The translations under genes and the position numbers were made by a program. A stretch of 64,000 nt of DNA from Candidatus Thorarchaeota archaeon (GTDB lineage: Archaea; Asgardarchaeota; Thorarchaeia; Thorarchaeales; Thorarchaeaceae). Under the pieces are notes generated by a model. That model worked only from the letters and a program-made list of their open reading frames with translations. It was not told the origin of the DNA and made no database searches. The DNA is taken from positions 40,756 to 104,755 of the forward strand of contig JAGSHN010000032.1 of the NCBI GenBank assembly GCA_029855935.1. The letters are read 5' to 3'. Shown here in pieces: positions 14,724 to 24,942 of this stretch (position 1 is the stretch's first letter; each line of letters begins with the position of its first letter).

Positions 14724-17168
14724 GTGAAAGTCTATAGCATCCCGGACTGTGCATGGAGGATTAGGCTAGATGGACGGCCTGAGCGTGAGGGCTGCCCTAG
14801 GCGCTATCCCATCGGTCTGATGTTGCGAATGGCGCCTGTCCTGTTGAGAATTCGCAGGCAGAGGAAGGTGGCTGGGAGGGGTGCCGAGCCGCCGTCGATG
14901 TTCTCTGTGAGCGCAATCAACGACGGTCACAATCAGGGCGTACCCATCGGTGGTCTTGGTGCTGGCAGTATCGGCAGAACATATCGCGGCGACTTTGCCA
15001 GATGGCACCTAAACGTCGGCGAGCACGTATATCACCCGTCTATCCCCAATCAGTTCCATCTCTTCATCCGACGCGACGGAGAGCGTCTTGCACGGACGCT
15101 CAATCCTCGTCCGTCGGCTCCCGTCCTCTCATCATGGGGGTGGGGTCTTGAGCCACATAGGGCCACGTATCACGCTCTATTCCCGCGAGCTTGGACTGTG
15201 TACGACTATGCTGACTGGGGTCTGCAGTTGACGTGTGAGCAGATCTCTCCCGTCATTGGTCACAACTATAGGGAGTCATCTTATCCTGTGGGAGTGTTTC
15301 ACTGGTCCGTTCAGAACGTCGGTTCGCGTCCGCTGGACGTCTCTCTGATGCTCACGTGGGAGAATGCCATTGTGCCCACACGCAAGGCGCACCCCGGCGA
15401 CTCTGTCTCAGGACACGTCTCTGAGCGTCAGGCGATGGTGGAGCTTCGACATGGCGAGGACGCGGATTGCTATCCCGTGTCCTTTGGGCTAGGGGTGGCA
15501 TCGGACGATGCCTCTCTGCTCCTTCTGGAGAGCTTCGACACAGAGGGCGGCGGTGCGGGCGTGTGGTCCACATTCAGTGATAGGGGCATCGTGGACGAGA
15601 GGGCATCGGCGAATCCTGTGAGGTCAGGTCACCGCCACGGAGCTGCGTTGTGCTCTTGCACGAATCTGATGCCCGGAGAGTCGAAGGATATCACGTTCGC
15701 CGTCGCGTGGGACATCCCCATAATCAGGTTCGGTCGGAGGAGCTGGTATCGTCGCTACACGAGGTTCTTTGGGAGTTCTGGGGACAACGCTCTTCGTCTC
15801 ACGGAGACAGCCCTTGGCGGCTGGCGCGAGTGGTCCCGACAGATTCACAAATGGCAGCAACCAGTTCTCGAGTCCGACCTGCCAGACTGGCTCAAGTGCG
15901 CCCTGTTCAATGAACTGTACTACCTCGTCGATGGTGGCACTGCGTGGACGGCCGGTCCGGTGGGGGCCAAGGATGATCGGGATGCTGGCACAGACCAATC
16001 CGCGAACGGGGCCGGGTCAGAACTGAGTGACGATATCGGTCACTTTGCGTATCTGGAGTGTTTTGACTATCCGTTCTACAACACGTACGACGTACACTTC
16101 TACGCGAGTTTTGCTCTTCTTTGGAACTGGCCATTACTGGATAACTCCATTCACACCGACTTCGCCGATGCGGTTCTTGCCTCGGACGAGCGGGAGCGGA
16201 TGCTTATTCTTCACAGGGGGACGGCTCCGAGGAAGCCCTACGGCTGCATACCTCACGACCTAGGGACTCCGCAAGAGGATCCTTGGGTGGCCACCAACGC
16301 GTACAACGCACAGGATGTGAGCCGCTGGAAGGACCTCAACACCAAGTTTGTGCTGCAGGTCTACAGGAACTACGTGATCACTGGAGATAGAGACTTTCTT
16401 GAGTACTGCTGGCCGAGCGTCAAGGTGGCAATGGAGTACGCCGACCGCTTTGACACGGACGGTGACGGCCTCATCGAGAACGAGGGCTTTCCGGACCAGA
16501 CCTACGACGTCTGGACGATGCAGGGCGTGAGTACGTACTGTGCCGGACTTTACCTTGCTGCGGCCGAGGCGATGGTCGCAATGGCCGGGATAATGAACGA
16601 GCCGGACGTTGCAGAGAAGTATCGTGAGGTGGTCAGCCGCGGTCGGAGAAGATTCACCGACTTGTTATGGACGGGTGAATACTTCAGGTTCGACTCGAGC
16701 GGCGGCCGTCATAGCGACAGCATTATGGCGGACATGCTCTCAGGCCTCCTGTATACGCACGTCTGCGGTCTCCCTCGGTACGTCGACGCGGAGAAGGCCC
16801 GCATGTCGCTGAGAACAATATTTGAGTTCAACGTGCTTCGTTTTGCGGATGGCGAGATGGGCGCGGTCAACGGTATGAGACCGAACGGCAAGGTGGACCG
16901 AAGCAGCCCGCAGTCAGCAGAGGTGTGGACTGGCACGACCTATGCCCTTGCGGCCCTGATGGCCTATGAGGGTCTACTGGAGGAGGCGGAGAAGACGGCC
17001 TACGGCATCTACAGAGTCACGTACCACTCACTCGGCTACTGGTTCAGGACACCTGAGGCGTGGCTCAGTGACGGCTCCTATCGCGCGTCGATGTATATGC
17101 GACCACTGGCCGTCTGGGCACTCGGGATGGCCCTCCTCCGCGATCGTGGTCACGAGGACGATGTCTGA
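14724..17168 (+). CDS. GH116 family glycosidase (GBA2-like glucosylceramidase/beta-glucosidase)
   Basis: An 814-residue enzyme with the two-domain GH116 layout: N-terminal beta sandwich (GVPIGGLGAGSIGRTYRGDFARW) and C-terminal alpha/alpha barrel. The nucleophile is expected at Glu445 in YLECFDYPFYNTYDVHFYAS, and the acid/base at an Asp of the DQTYDVW block (591-595), following DGDGLIENEGF. GH116 enzymes are retaining beta-glucosidases or xylosidases, and human GBA2 cleaves glucosylceramide. No signal peptide is seen, so it probably acts in the cytosol. The GTG at 14724 is used; the N-terminal 58 residues are atypical, and a start at a later ATG is possible. No sugar transporter is adjacent. 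Confidence 0.85.
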   Translation: MKVYSIPDCAWRIRLDGRPEREGCPRRYPIGLMLRMAPVLLRIRRQRKVAGRGAEPPSMFSVSAINDGHNQGVPIGGLGAGSIGRTYRGDFARWHLNVGEHVYHPSIPNQFHLFIRRDGERLARTLNPRPSAPVLSSWGWGLEPHRATYHALFPRAWTVYDYADWGLQLTCEQISPVIGHNYRESSYPVGVFHWSVQNVGSRPLDVSLMLTWENAIVPTRKAHPGDSVSGHVSERQAMVELRHGEDADCYPVSFGLGVASDDASLLLLESFDTEGGGAGVWSTFSDRGIVDERASANPVRSGHRHGAALCSCTNLMPGESKDITFAVAWDIPIIRFGRRSWYRRYTRFFGSSGDNALRLTETALGGWREWSRQIHKWQQPVLESDLPDWLKCALFNELYYLVDGGTAWTAGPVGAKDDRDAGTDQSANGAGSELSDDIGHFAYLECFDYPFYNTYDVHFYASFALLWNWPLLDNSIHTDFADAVLASDERERMLILHRGTAPRKPYGCIPHDLGTPQEDPWVATNAYNAQDVSRWKDLNTKFVLQVYRNYVITGDRDFLEYCWPSVKVAMEYADRFDTDGDGLIENEGFPDQTYDVWTMQGVSTYCAGLYLAAAEAMVAMAGIMNEPDVAEKYREVVSRGRRRFTDLLWTGEYFRFDSSGGRHSDSIMADMLSGLLYTHVCGLPRYVDAEKARMSLRTIFEFNVLRFADGEMGAVNGMRPNGKVDRSSPQSAEVWTGTTYALAALMAYEGLLEEAEKTAYGIYRVTYHSLGYWFRTPEAWLSDGSYRASMYMRPLAVWALGMALLRDRGHEDDV

Positions 17169-17192
17169 TTGAACTATCGTGCTTGCCGATGG

Positions 17193-18467
17193 TCAGGCGG
17201 CGTGATCGTCGGTGCTACGGCGGCCTTGGCCAATCTCTCTCTGGATTCTCAAGACGGTGTGTGCCACCTTTGAGTAGGCCTCGCCCAGTGTCTTACCCAC
17301 GCCAAGGACGGTACACACAGGGTCGCCACGCCTGACCACCACACCTGCGGGCGTTCGGTCTACGGTTCCCTCAAATGCAGACAGGTCAGGGACAGGGCCA
17401 GTCCGCCTCGCATAGGCGACTATCTTGGCAACGGGTCTCAGTGGCAGTCCGGTCACAGGGAGCTCCCCCTCACAGGCCCTAAGGTGCATCGCCATCAGCG
17501 ACCTGCCCGAGGCCAGCTCAAGCATCTCAAGCGTGCCCGTCACACGCGGGTTCACCTCGAGCACCCACGCCTGTCCCTGGTCGTCTACAACGAAGTCGAT
17601 TCCATTGTAGCCGATCAATCCGAGACCAGTGCAAAGACGTGCCATCTGTTCGGAGAGAGAGGCAATATCATCCTCTGTGAGCGGTGACGGCCAGTAGTTA
17701 CCGCAGTACACAAAGTCACAGTTTCGTCCTGCCAGTGGCATCCCGATCAGCTGGCCTTGGATGCTGACCGTGACCGAGTCACGTCCGTCCCCAATCACCG
17801 TTGCACTGCAGTCGACGCCGCTGACATACTCCTGTATAAGAAGCGGCCGAACGCCATCCTCCCTTTGGCGTCGAGAGAACTCTCTGACAAGATGCTTCTC
17901 ATTGATGGCCACACGAATCCCGCCGCCCCCGCCGGATGTGGGCCGTCGGATGACGCACGGATAGCCAATTTCTCGACCGGCTACCATCGCTCCCTCTGCA
18001 GTCGTCACGAGCCGCTCCGCAGGCATCCTCAGTCCCAGTTCCTCTGCCAGTCGTCTTACGAGTTCTCTGTCGCGAGCGCGCCTGAAACCGTTCGCATCGT
18101 TCCCAAGGAGTCTTGCTCTTGCCTCGAGTCGTTCCACAGCCTCCGGGTGGTCATCGAAACCGCTTCCCAGCACCAAGTTCCGAATATCCGGATCGAAGTT
18201 GCCAACAAAGTTCTCAACGAGAGCGTCATAGACGGGCTGTTCCAATGAGGCACGCTGACGCTGTCCAGGTCGCGGATTGAGCACCGCGACCCAACGGTCA
18301 CAGCAGGAGCTCAGGTCGTCGTCTCCCCAGAAGTCCGAGACGAAGACGGTGGCACCTAGCCTCTTGAGCGAACATGCTATCGGACGGGCGTTGAAGCCAA
18401 CCACTCCGACGCTTCCCTGGAAGGACGGTCTCTCCATCGCTCTGTCACTAGCCCCGTTTACCTCCAA
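17193..18467 (-). CDS. ATP-grasp family ligase
   Basis: A 424-residue protein. An N-terminal preATP-grasp domain (VGVVGFNARPIACSLKRLGATVFVSDFW) is followed by the ATP-grasp fold: YPCVIRRPTSGGGGGIRVA is the glycine-rich ATP loop, LIQEYVSGVDCSATVI the hinge strand, and GYNGIDFVVDD with WVLEVNPRVTGTLEML holds the Mg ligands (Asp, Glu, Asn). It joins a carboxylate to an amine or thiol using ATP. Relatives in archaea include tyramine-glutamate ligase and PylC-like enzymes, but nothing here fixes the substrate. A cupin gene is divergent, 91 nt away. The start is at 18467 or the Met at 18437. Confidence 0.8.
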   Translation of the reverse strand: MEVNGASDRAMERPSFQGSVGVVGFNARPIACSLKRLGATVFVSDFWGDDDLSSCCDRWVAVLNPRPGQRQRASLEQPVYDALVENFVGNFDPDIRNLVLGSGFDDHPEAVERLEARARLLGNDANGFRRARDRELVRRLAEELGLRMPAERLVTTAEGAMVAGREIGYPCVIRRPTSGGGGGIRVAINEKHLVREFSRRQREDGVRPLLIQEYVSGVDCSATVIGDGRDSVTVSIQGQLIGMPLAGRNCDFVYCGNYWPSPLTEDDIASLSEQMARLCTGLGLIGYNGIDFVVDDQGQAWVLEVNPRVTGTLEMLELASGRSLMAMHLRACEGELPVTGLPLRPVAKIVAYARRTGPVPDLSAFEGTVDRTPAGVVVRRGDPVCTVLGVGKTLGEAYSKVAHTVLRIQREIGQGRRSTDDHAA

Positions 18468-18528
18468 TAAGGCTGTTGCTCGTCGACTATCGCCTTCATC
18501 CGCTGCCTGCGTCGCTGTCTCAGTGACC

Positions 18529-18536
18529 TTTATCTC
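18529..18536 (+). promoter_or_regulatory. TATA-like box of the cupin gene
   Basis: TTTATCTC ends 22 nt before the ATG at 18559, so the transcript would have a very short or no leader, as is common in archaea. GGTGAGG also lies just upstream of the ATG. Confidence 0.5.
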
Positions 18537-18558
18537 TCCTCCCTACCCGGTGAGGGCT

Positions 18559-18876
18559 ATGAAGAGAGTTCACGAGTCGGAGATTGACCTTGTCAGGGTT
18601 GAGGGAACCAGAGGCCACGTGGATGTCTGGGATGCGGTCAGAGGGCCGATTGTCGCTGGTGTCCGTGAGGTCGCTCCTGAGAGTAGGGTGCCACCAGCGC
18701 CTCATCGTCATCCCGAGGCACAGCTCATCTACGTCATATCGGGAGAGCCGCTGATAACGAACGGTTCCGAGACGCTCCGGCTGAGAGAGGGCGACTTTGT
18801 GATACTTGACCCTGATGAGGAGCACTACATCATCACCGATGATGTCCCGGCCAGGCTGTTCGAGGTTCGATACTGA
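18559..18876 (+). CDS. Small cupin-fold protein
   Basis: A 105-residue single-domain cupin. PPAPHRHPEAQLIYVISGEPLITNG is cupin motif 1 with two histidines and a glutamate for metal, and GDFVILDPDEEHYI is motif 2 with the last His. Such proteins bind a metal and may be small isomerases, dioxygenases or sensors. The frame stays open upstream to 18277 over the divergent gene, but the TATA-like box and GGTGAGG support the ATG at 18559. Substrate unknown. Confidence 0.8.
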   Translation: MKRVHESEIDLVRVEGTRGHVDVWDAVRGPIVAGVREVAPESRVPPAPHRHPEAQLIYVISGEPLITNGSETLRLREGDFVILDPDEEHYIITDDVPARLFEVRY

Positions 18877-18995
18877 GGGAGCATACGACGCACCGTGAGG
18901 CCTCGTCAGGGCTACGTCGTCGTCTTGGCGGCCCGTGTCTGTGCTCTCAGGCGAGAGTATGTCATTCACTGTCTTCGGAAGCCTCTTTCTCCAAT

Positions 18996-20588
18996 TCATC
19001 CAGCGCGACGCCTTCGTAGGGCCCCAACGACAACTACAACGACGACGACAGCAACTGCGACACCGATTGCTATCGCAGGGACAAACGCTGATGCGCCCGT
19101 TGCTGTCGTGGACTCGGTTGTCGACGAGGTCGTTTCGTTCGGGGCGCCTACCACCGTGTAGACAAACCGGGCGTGACTCCAGACGCCATCCTCGTCCCGA
19201 ACGTACACATCGAGATAATGCTCGCCATTCACAGCCGGTATCGCGGACGGTTCTGTCGAGTTTGCTCCACCATCCCACGAGAACAGCTTGGCCACCGGGA
19301 CCCTGCTGAAGTAGATCTCTGGGACCACTCCCGGCCTGACTTGCGTGTTGTTTGCGTACACGCGCTCCTCTATCTCAATGGGTCCGCGGTCCGGAAGAGA
19401 GTAGGTCTCAGCCACGGTGCCGTCCGCCCTGACTGCTGTGAAGTTGACGCTCTGCGGTGAGACTTCAACGCGGAGATAGTGATAGAACGCGCCGCCCCAC
19501 GGCGTCTCGTACGGCGGAGCCCCGGCACCGCCTGTGATTATGTGGACGACACCGTTGACGGTCAGTCTGTTGTAGAGATGATCGTGGCCGGCGAAGAAGG
19601 CAGTCACGTTCGTGTCCTCAAGCAGCTGCTGGAGGTCTGCTCGTTCGTCCTTGTTCACGTCAAGAGCACTGCCGATGTGTCTGAGCGGGTAGAGCGGTCT
19701 GTGGGCAAAGACGAACTTCATTTCCTCAGTGGCCTGTGTCAGATCGTTGACCAGCCAGTCCCACTGTGGACCTGCTATGCGGCCCTCGTAGGCCTCCTGT
19801 TCCGTGTCTAGGAGGATGAAGTGCACACCTGCAAAGTCGAAAGAGCCGTACGTCTTCGGCTCGTCGGGCATCTCAAAGGCCTCTAGGAAGTACTTGTCGT
19901 TACGCACCCCCGTTGGAGTACGGATGTCGTGATTCCCAATCACGCCGTAGATGGGGACATAGTGACCCAGTCTGTCAGTGATGTTGGTGAAGTGCTCCCA
20001 GATGTTCTCGTTAGCCTTGTCGTCTGAGGTCAACGAGTAGACATAATCGCCGGTCATCACAACAATGTCGGGGTCTTCTGCTGTCACAAGGTCGATGATC
20101 TCCGAGAAGACCTGAGGCTGTGTGGGCGCTGTGTCTTGGCCCGGTCGATTGTCCCCAAGGACAATCATCTTGAACGGCTGTCCGTCCGGTGGTGCAGTCT
20201 TGAAGTTATACGTGTCGCTCTCGGTCCCATTCGAGATGACCTTGTAGTAGTATCTCGTGCCGGCCTCCAATCCGCTGAGCCAGACACGGTGTTCAGTGAC
20301 GGTGTCCGTGCTGCTCTCCGCATTGCTGAGGGTATTCTGCGCGAGGCCGTACTGAACAGTCGAGTTGGTGGGATCGCTTGTCACCCAGTAGATCATTGCT
20401 GTACTGTTCGTGACAAAGTTCACCGTGGGGCCTCTCACAACTGTGGTGCCCGCCGCGGGCTGATGGCTGTCTTGAGGGGCCGGAGCCGTCACGGTATGTG
20501 GTTCTGCCAGTGAGAGTGTGACAACGGCCCAGGCGGTCCCCGTGAGGAGTAGCAATACGACGAACCCTTTCCGCCAGTGAGGAGACAT
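18996..20588 (-). CDS. Surface-anchored metallophosphoesterase with purple acid phosphatase-like N-terminal domain
   Basis: A 530-residue exported protein. Residues 7-28 are a signal or N-terminal anchor. Residues 50-132 form an Fn3-like domain as in purple acid phosphatases (MIYWVTSDPTNSTVQYG, LEAGTRYYYKVISNG). The metallophosphoesterase core has GDNRPG (145-150), GDYVY (180-184), GNHD (218-221), His296 in FAHRPLY and GHDH (334-337), a full two-metal set. A beta domain, a Thr/Ser-rich linker, a transmembrane helix and RRRR end the chain, so the enzyme sits outside the cell. It may free phosphate from external esters. Start ATG has AGAGG about 7 nt upstream. Confidence 0.85.
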   Translation of the reverse strand: MSPHWRKGFVVLLLLTGTAWAVVTLSLAEPHTVTAPAPQDSHQPAAGTTVVRGPTVNFVTNSTAMIYWVTSDPTNSTVQYGLAQNTLSNAESSTDTVTEHRVWLSGLEAGTRYYYKVISNGTESDTYNFKTAPPDGQPFKMIVLGDNRPGQDTAPTQPQVFSEIIDLVTAEDPDIVVMTGDYVYSLTSDDKANENIWEHFTNITDRLGHYVPIYGVIGNHDIRTPTGVRNDKYFLEAFEMPDEPKTYGSFDFAGVHFILLDTEQEAYEGRIAGPQWDWLVNDLTQATEEMKFVFAHRPLYPLRHIGSALDVNKDERADLQQLLEDTNVTAFFAGHDHLYNRLTVNGVVHIITGGAGAPPYETPWGGAFYHYLRVEVSPQSVNFTAVRADGTVAETYSLPDRGPIEIEERVYANNTQVRPGVVPEIYFSRVPVAKLFSWDGGANSTEPSAIPAVNGEHYLDVYVRDEDGVWSHARFVYTVVGAPNETTSSTTESTTATGASAFVPAIAIGVAVAVVVVVVVVGALRRRRAG

Positions 20589-20716
20589 GACTGTTCCTCT
20601 GTGTCTTGACGCCTATGTTGAAAAGAGTTACGAGACCGCCGACCAAATGCCAGAGCAGGCGTCACAATCCAAGAGCTTATTGGGTCTGTCGCAAGACTGT
20701 CTGAGAGGTCTAGTAG

Positions 20717-22813
20717 ATGAACGAGGAGCGACGACCCAATCGGCTGGCTGATGAGACCAGTCCGTACCTACTGCAACACGCGTACAATCCTGTGGACTGG
20801 TATCCTTGGGGAGAGGAGGCCTTTGAACGAGCGCGGCGCGAGGACAAGCCCATCTTCCTGTCGATAGGCTACAGCACGTGTCACTGGTGTCACGTGATGG
20901 CACACGAATCCTTCGAGGACGAGGAGGTGGCACGACTGCTCAACGAGAACTTCGTCTGCATAAAGGTTGATCGCGAGGAGCGTCCGGACGTTGATAGGAC
21001 ATACATTAACATCGCTCAAGCGATGATCGGCCACGCAGGTTGGCCTCTGACGATCTTCATGACCCCTGACAAGGTGCCCTTCTTTGCGGCCACCTACATC
21101 CCCAAGTATCCCTCCCGCGGAAGGCACGGGATGTTGTCTCTCTTGCCTCTCATCTCGGAGATGTGGCGGACGAGACGTGATGAGATTGAGAGGGTAGGGG
21201 AGCAGCTGAAGAGGGCTCTTGCAACGGCTCCCTCTCTAGCGGGACGATTGCCCAGTGTTGAGGTCTTTGACGAGGCGTTTCAGGTCTATCTTGATACCTT
21301 CGACTCCACGTGGGGTGGTTTTGGAACTGCTCCCAAGTTTCCCGCACCTCACAACCTGATGTTCCTGCTCAGACATTGGCGTATCACGGGCGACACTCGT
21401 GCGGTCCAGATGGTCGAGCAGACTCTCACGGCAACGCGGAGGGGCGGTATCTTCGATCAGGTCGGCTTCGGGTTTCACAGGTACTCGACAGACTCCCAGT
21501 GGAGACTCCCCCACTTCGAGAAGATGCTGTACGATCAGGCAATGCACATCATGGCCTACACCGAGGCCTATCAGGTGACGGGCAAGACGGAGTACGCCAA
21601 GACTGTGGCAGAGGTCGTCGAGTACCTGACACGGGACCTGATGAGTCCTGACGGGGCCTTCTACTCAGCAGAGGATGCGGACTCCGAGGGGCGCGAGGGG
21701 GCATTCTACCTGTGGTCGGTTGAGGAACTGTCCGACGTGCTCAGTCCGGAAGAGCTGAAGGTCGTGACCACAGCCTTCTCTCTATCGGAGGACGGAAACT
21801 TCCACGACGAGGCGACTGGACGGCGGACCGGGCTCAACTTGTTGTACTGGAGCCTGCCTCCTGACCGCGTGGCCTGGGAGCTGGATATGGATGCCGGGTC
21901 TGTGCTTGACATCCTCGAGTCGGCGAGAAGGAAGATGCTTGAGCGTCGGGCGACGCGTGAGAGGCCGCTTCGCGACGAGAAGATCCTAACCGATTGGAAT
22001 GGCCTTGTCATTGCTGCTCTCGCCAAGGCTGGCGCCGCAATCAGTCCAGAGTTTCTGCAGATTGCCGAACGTGCTCTTAGAGCAGTCGTGGAGAGCCTGA
22101 TGTCGGATGACGGCGAGCTCTATCACAGTAGTGCCCGCGGCTCGCTTGGCCAGGTCGCCTTCTTAGATGACTACGCGTTCCTGGTTTGGGGGCTACTGGA
22201 GCTCTACGAGGCGACATCGGACCCGGGACATCTGCGTCTGGCGCGTGACCTTCACAACAAGATGCTGGAACTTTTCGAGGACCGGGAGAACGGAGGGCTG
22301 TTCTTCTCAGGCGACAGGGCCGAGCAGCTTCTAGTCCGAGACAAGAGCGCCTATGATGGTGCAATCCCCTCGGGCAACTCTGTCGCTGCCCTGAACAGCG
22401 TCCGGCTGTCAAGACTGACCGGGGACCCTGCGCTGGAGGACGGGTGCCGCAGAATAGTGCAGGCATTCTCCGCAAGCATTGAGAGGAGTCCCACCGCTCA
22501 CTCGATGATGCTGTGCGCGCTGACCTATCTGAGAGGGCCATCTCACGAGCTGGTGATTGTTGGCGATGACTCAGATATCGATGAGATGCTGCGGAGTGTG
22601 CGGTCGTGGTTTCTTCCTCACACGGCGCTTGTAGTCAAGACTCCGCGGAACGTGTCGGCTGGGCTTGAAGAGCTTGCACCGTACACCTCAGAGTATCCGG
22701 TGCCCTCGGACGGCCATCCCGTGGCCTATGTCTGTTCAGGGCAGACCTGCAGTCCGCCAGTCACTGATGTGGACGAGCTCCGTTCGCTGCTGGACGTGCG
22801 TTCTCTCGTCTGA
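20717..22813 (+). CDS. Thioredoxin-domain protein of the YyaL/Spata20 family
   Basis: A 698-residue cytosolic protein. The N-terminal domain begins [24 protein letters not shown] and carries CHWC (55-58) in a thioredoxin fold; the rest is an alpha/alpha barrel of the N-acylglucosamine 2-epimerase type ([34 protein letters not shown]). This family (YyaL, human SPATA20) is widely conserved but its reaction is not settled. Length and all hallmark blocks are normal. GAGAGG lies upstream of the ATG. Divergent from the metallophosphoesterase. Confidence 0.88.
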   Translation: MNEERRPNRLADETSPYLLQHAYNPVDWYPWGEEAFERARREDKPIFLSIGYSTCHWCHVMAHESFEDEEVARLLNENFVCIKVDREERPDVDRTYINIAQAMIGHAGWPLTIFMTPDKVPFFAATYIPKYPSRGRHGMLSLLPLISEMWRTRRDEIERVGEQLKRALATAPSLAGRLPSVEVFDEAFQVYLDTFDSTWGGFGTAPKFPAPHNLMFLLRHWRITGDTRAVQMVEQTLTATRRGGIFDQVGFGFHRYSTDSQWRLPHFEKMLYDQAMHIMAYTEAYQVTGKTEYAKTVAEVVEYLTRDLMSPDGAFYSAEDADSEGREGAFYLWSVEELSDVLSPEELKVVTTAFSLSEDGNFHDEATGRRTGLNLLYWSLPPDRVAWELDMDAGSVLDILESARRKMLERRATRERPLRDEKILTDWNGLVIAALAKAGAAISPEFLQIAERALRAVVESLMSDDGELYHSSARGSLGQVAFLDDYAFLVWGLLELYEATSDPGHLRLARDLHNKMLELFEDRENGGLFFSGDRAEQLLVRDKSAYDGAIPSGNSVAALNSVRLSRLTGDPALEDGCRRIVQAFSASIERSPTAHSMMLCALTYLRGPSHELVIVGDDSDIDEMLRSVRSWFLPHTALVVKTPRNVSAGLEELAPYTSEYPVPSDGHPVAYVCSGQTCSPPVTDVDELRSLLDVRSLV

Positions 22814-22840
22814 CCTCCCGCGAACCGTCGACAGACAATC

Positions 22841-22846
22841 TTTATA
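22841..22846 (+). promoter_or_regulatory. TATA box of the coiled-coil gene
   Basis: TTTATA in the context CTTTATACCC, 47 nt before the ATG at 22893. It predicts a start of transcription near 22870 and a leader of about 20 nt. Confidence 0.6.
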
Positions 22847-22892
22847 CCCACCCTTGTATGGTTGATATTAGGCACCTGTCTGAGGGAAAGAG

Positions 22893-24464
22893 ATGCCGGA
22901 CGATAGGCTTACTGACCAGGAGAAGACCGAGGTTCTTGAGTCACTTGACAAGGCCCAGCTGAGTGATGACGAGGTACGACAACTGGTGGAGGCGCACGCT
23001 CTCGAGGGAGTGGAGCCCATAGACTCAGAGGAGGACCTAATCTCTGCTGCAGCCGAGGCTCTTGAGTTCGTGGAGTCGCTCGACACAACAGAGACTCCGG
23101 CAGAGGCTGCGGCAGCCGAGGATGCAATGGCGGGCTTTGATGGCCTGCTTCGCCGGCTTGAGAACCTGAGGACAGAGATCGCCTCTCTTCAGCGTGGCGT
23201 GGTCGGTGTCTTCGCTGCACAGCTCCTGACATTCCGTGGAAAGGTCGTCGAGCTCAAGTCGCGAATCTCCGAGGAGATGGTCGACAAGCTGAAGATGCAG
23301 TTCTTCAAGAGCTTCATCGAGTCGACGTTTGTGGAGATTGTGGACAAGGAGTTCTCTGCGCTTGAGAAGGACCTTGTTGACAAGATAGTCGACCAGACAC
23401 AGTCAAAGTTCAAGGAGTTTGCTGAGCGCGTGCGTCAGTCGGAGGTTGCTCTTCGACAGGCCATCGTTGAGCAACAGGACATCGTCCGGTCGTTTATGGA
23501 CTCGCTCGAACAGGAGCTTGCTGCGGCTCGTGAGGAGGTCCGCGAACGCGAGCAGAAGATAAAGAGTCTGCAAGCAGAGATTGACAAGCTGCACGCGCAG
23601 ATCGATGCCGGGATGGGAGCCAGTGTCAGGGTCGAGGAGCTCGAGCGCAAGGTGAGTGATCTCGAAGAGGAGGTCGCACGTCTGAAGCGCGAGCTCGAGC
23701 GCAAGGACGAACTTGTGAGGGCACGGGAACAGGAGCTTGAGGCCTCAAGAAGCGAGGTGGAGGAACTGCGTGCGCAGCTTGCGGAGGCTCTCAGTCAGAT
23801 TGAGGTGTACAAGGCCGAGGCTGCAGCGGCCAAGGCTCCCGTCGCACACACGGATGCGGAGTATGAGGCTCTTCAGGAGAAGGTGCGAGTGCTTGAGGAG
23901 GCGGCAGAGCAGCGTCGTGCTGAGGCCGAACAGTATGCCGCCCGAGTGAGAGAGCTTGAGAGAGAGCTGGAGGCAGTCAAGAAGGAGAAGGCGGCTGTCG
24001 AGGAGATTGCCCAGAAGCGTCTTGAGGAGATCGAGTCGGTGCAGGAACGCATCAAGGGTGTGAGTGAGCTTGAACAGCGGGTCTACGAACTGGAGGACAA
24101 GCTGAAGGAGACCGAGGAGAAGCTGACCATTGCAGAGATGCAGCGCGAGGCCTATGAGAAGGCCACACGTCTGATGGAGAAGGAGCGCGATATGGCCCTT
24201 GAGATGCGCGACCTGGCGAATGAGAGAACCAAACGCTACATCAAAGTCCTTGGTATGGAGGCCAACACCAAGGTCCTGCTGCTCGTCGACGAGGTCGGTC
24301 AGATGAGCTTTGCAGACCTCGGCAAGGCGCTGGGCATCCCTGCTGGACTCGCGGCGAAGCACGCCCGTGAGCTTGCCAAGCTGGGAGTCCTCAAGGTTGA
24401 GGGCGACAAGGCGGTATCCACGCTACCCCGTGTCGAGATTGAAGAGGGCGAGGTGAAGGTATAG
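22893..24464 (+). CDS. Long coiled-coil protein with C-terminal winged helix
   Basis: A 523-residue protein. An acidic N-terminus (1-75) is followed by helical residues 80-190, then almost unbroken heptad sequence from about 185 to 445, rich in Glu, Lys, Leu and Ala (VEELERKVSDLEEEVARLKRELERK). The last 70 residues (ANTKVLLLVDEVGQMSFADLGKALGIPAGLAAKHARELAKLGVLKVEGDKAV) read as a winged helix. I do not know its function; the layout suggests a filament or tether that can bind DNA or a protein at one end. Own TATA box, so it is probably transcribed alone and well expressed. Confidence 0.75.
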   Translation: MPDDRLTDQEKTEVLESLDKAQLSDDEVRQLVEAHALEGVEPIDSEEDLISAAAEALEFVESLDTTETPAEAAAAEDAMAGFDGLLRRLENLRTEIASLQRGVVGVFAAQLLTFRGKVVELKSRISEEMVDKLKMQFFKSFIESTFVEIVDKEFSALEKDLVDKIVDQTQSKFKEFAERVRQSEVALRQAIVEQQDIVRSFMDSLEQELAAAREEVREREQKIKSLQAEIDKLHAQIDAGMGASVRVEELERKVSDLEEEVARLKRELERKDELVRAREQELEASRSEVEELRAQLAEALSQIEVYKAEAAAAKAPVAHTDAEYEALQEKVRVLEEAAEQRRAEAEQYAARVRELERELEAVKKEKAAVEEIAQKRLEEIESVQERIKGVSELEQRVYELEDKLKETEEKLTIAEMQREAYEKATRLMEKERDMALEMRDLANERTKRYIKVLGMEANTKVLLLVDEVGQMSFADLGKALGIPAGLAAKHARELAKLGVLKVEGDKAVSTLPRVEIEEGEVKV

Positions 24465-24482
24465 TCTGCGCCAATCGCTGCC

Positions 24483-24830
24483 TCAGAATGCTATCGCGCG
24501 ATCACCAGCCTCGAACGAGTCGACAATCTCGCTCCAATAACCGGCAATCTTCTGAAGTGATCGAGAGAGGTCCTTCGTGAGCCTGTATTTGCCCATCCGC
24601 TTCTCGACGATGCCGACGTCACGCAGCTTTCGCATCACCTTTACGTACAGTCCCCTGCTCGATAGGACGAATCTCTCCCACTCAGAGTCGGGGACGACGC
24701 CGCCATTCTGGATGATCTCGTTCAGTATCTTCGAGGCCTGTTCGACCTGCATCTCAGTGAAAAAGATGTGACGCAGCAGATGTCGTGGAGTCACCAGCGT
24801 TGGCCTGCGTGTTATGCTGATCTTCGGCAT
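24483..24830 (-). CDS. Small winged-helix protein, probable transcription regulator
   Basis: A 115-residue protein from the ATG at 24830. Residues 10-90 look like a winged helix: LLRHIFFTEMQVEQASKILNEIIQNGG, VPDSEWERFVLSSRGLYVKVMRKLRDVGIVEKRMGKYRLTKD, with the recognition helix before the GIVEKR wing, then a C-terminal helix. The frame opens farther up (24974), but that part covers the promoter of the divergent aminotransferase gene. It is a candidate regulator of itself or the aminotransferase (inference). No ligand domain. Confidence 0.65.
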   Translation of the reverse strand: MPKISITRRPTLVTPRHLLRHIFFTEMQVEQASKILNEIIQNGGVVPDSEWERFVLSSRGLYVKVMRKLRDVGIVEKRMGKYRLTKDLSRSLQKIAGYWSEIVDSFEAGDRAIAF

Positions 24831-24897
24831 ATTCCATACCCGAATATGGGGACCGAACATTGCCAATATGAGAGTGGGTATTACCGGGCAGCTCAAG

Positions 24898-24904
24898 TTA
24901 TAAT
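24898..24904 (+). promoter_or_regulatory. TATA box of the aminotransferase gene
   Basis: TTATAAT, 39 nt before the ATG at 24943. It predicts transcription from about 24925, which rules against the upstream GTG at 24910 as start. Confidence 0.6.
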
Positions 24905-24942
24905 GCGGCGTGCCAGTCGCTGTGTCATCGAGAGCGATTGCT

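Noticed and set aside
23745-24362. 205-codon Leu-rich frame on the minus strand
   Set aside because: Antisense to the coiled-coil gene; Leu runs come from complementing GAG/AAG codons.
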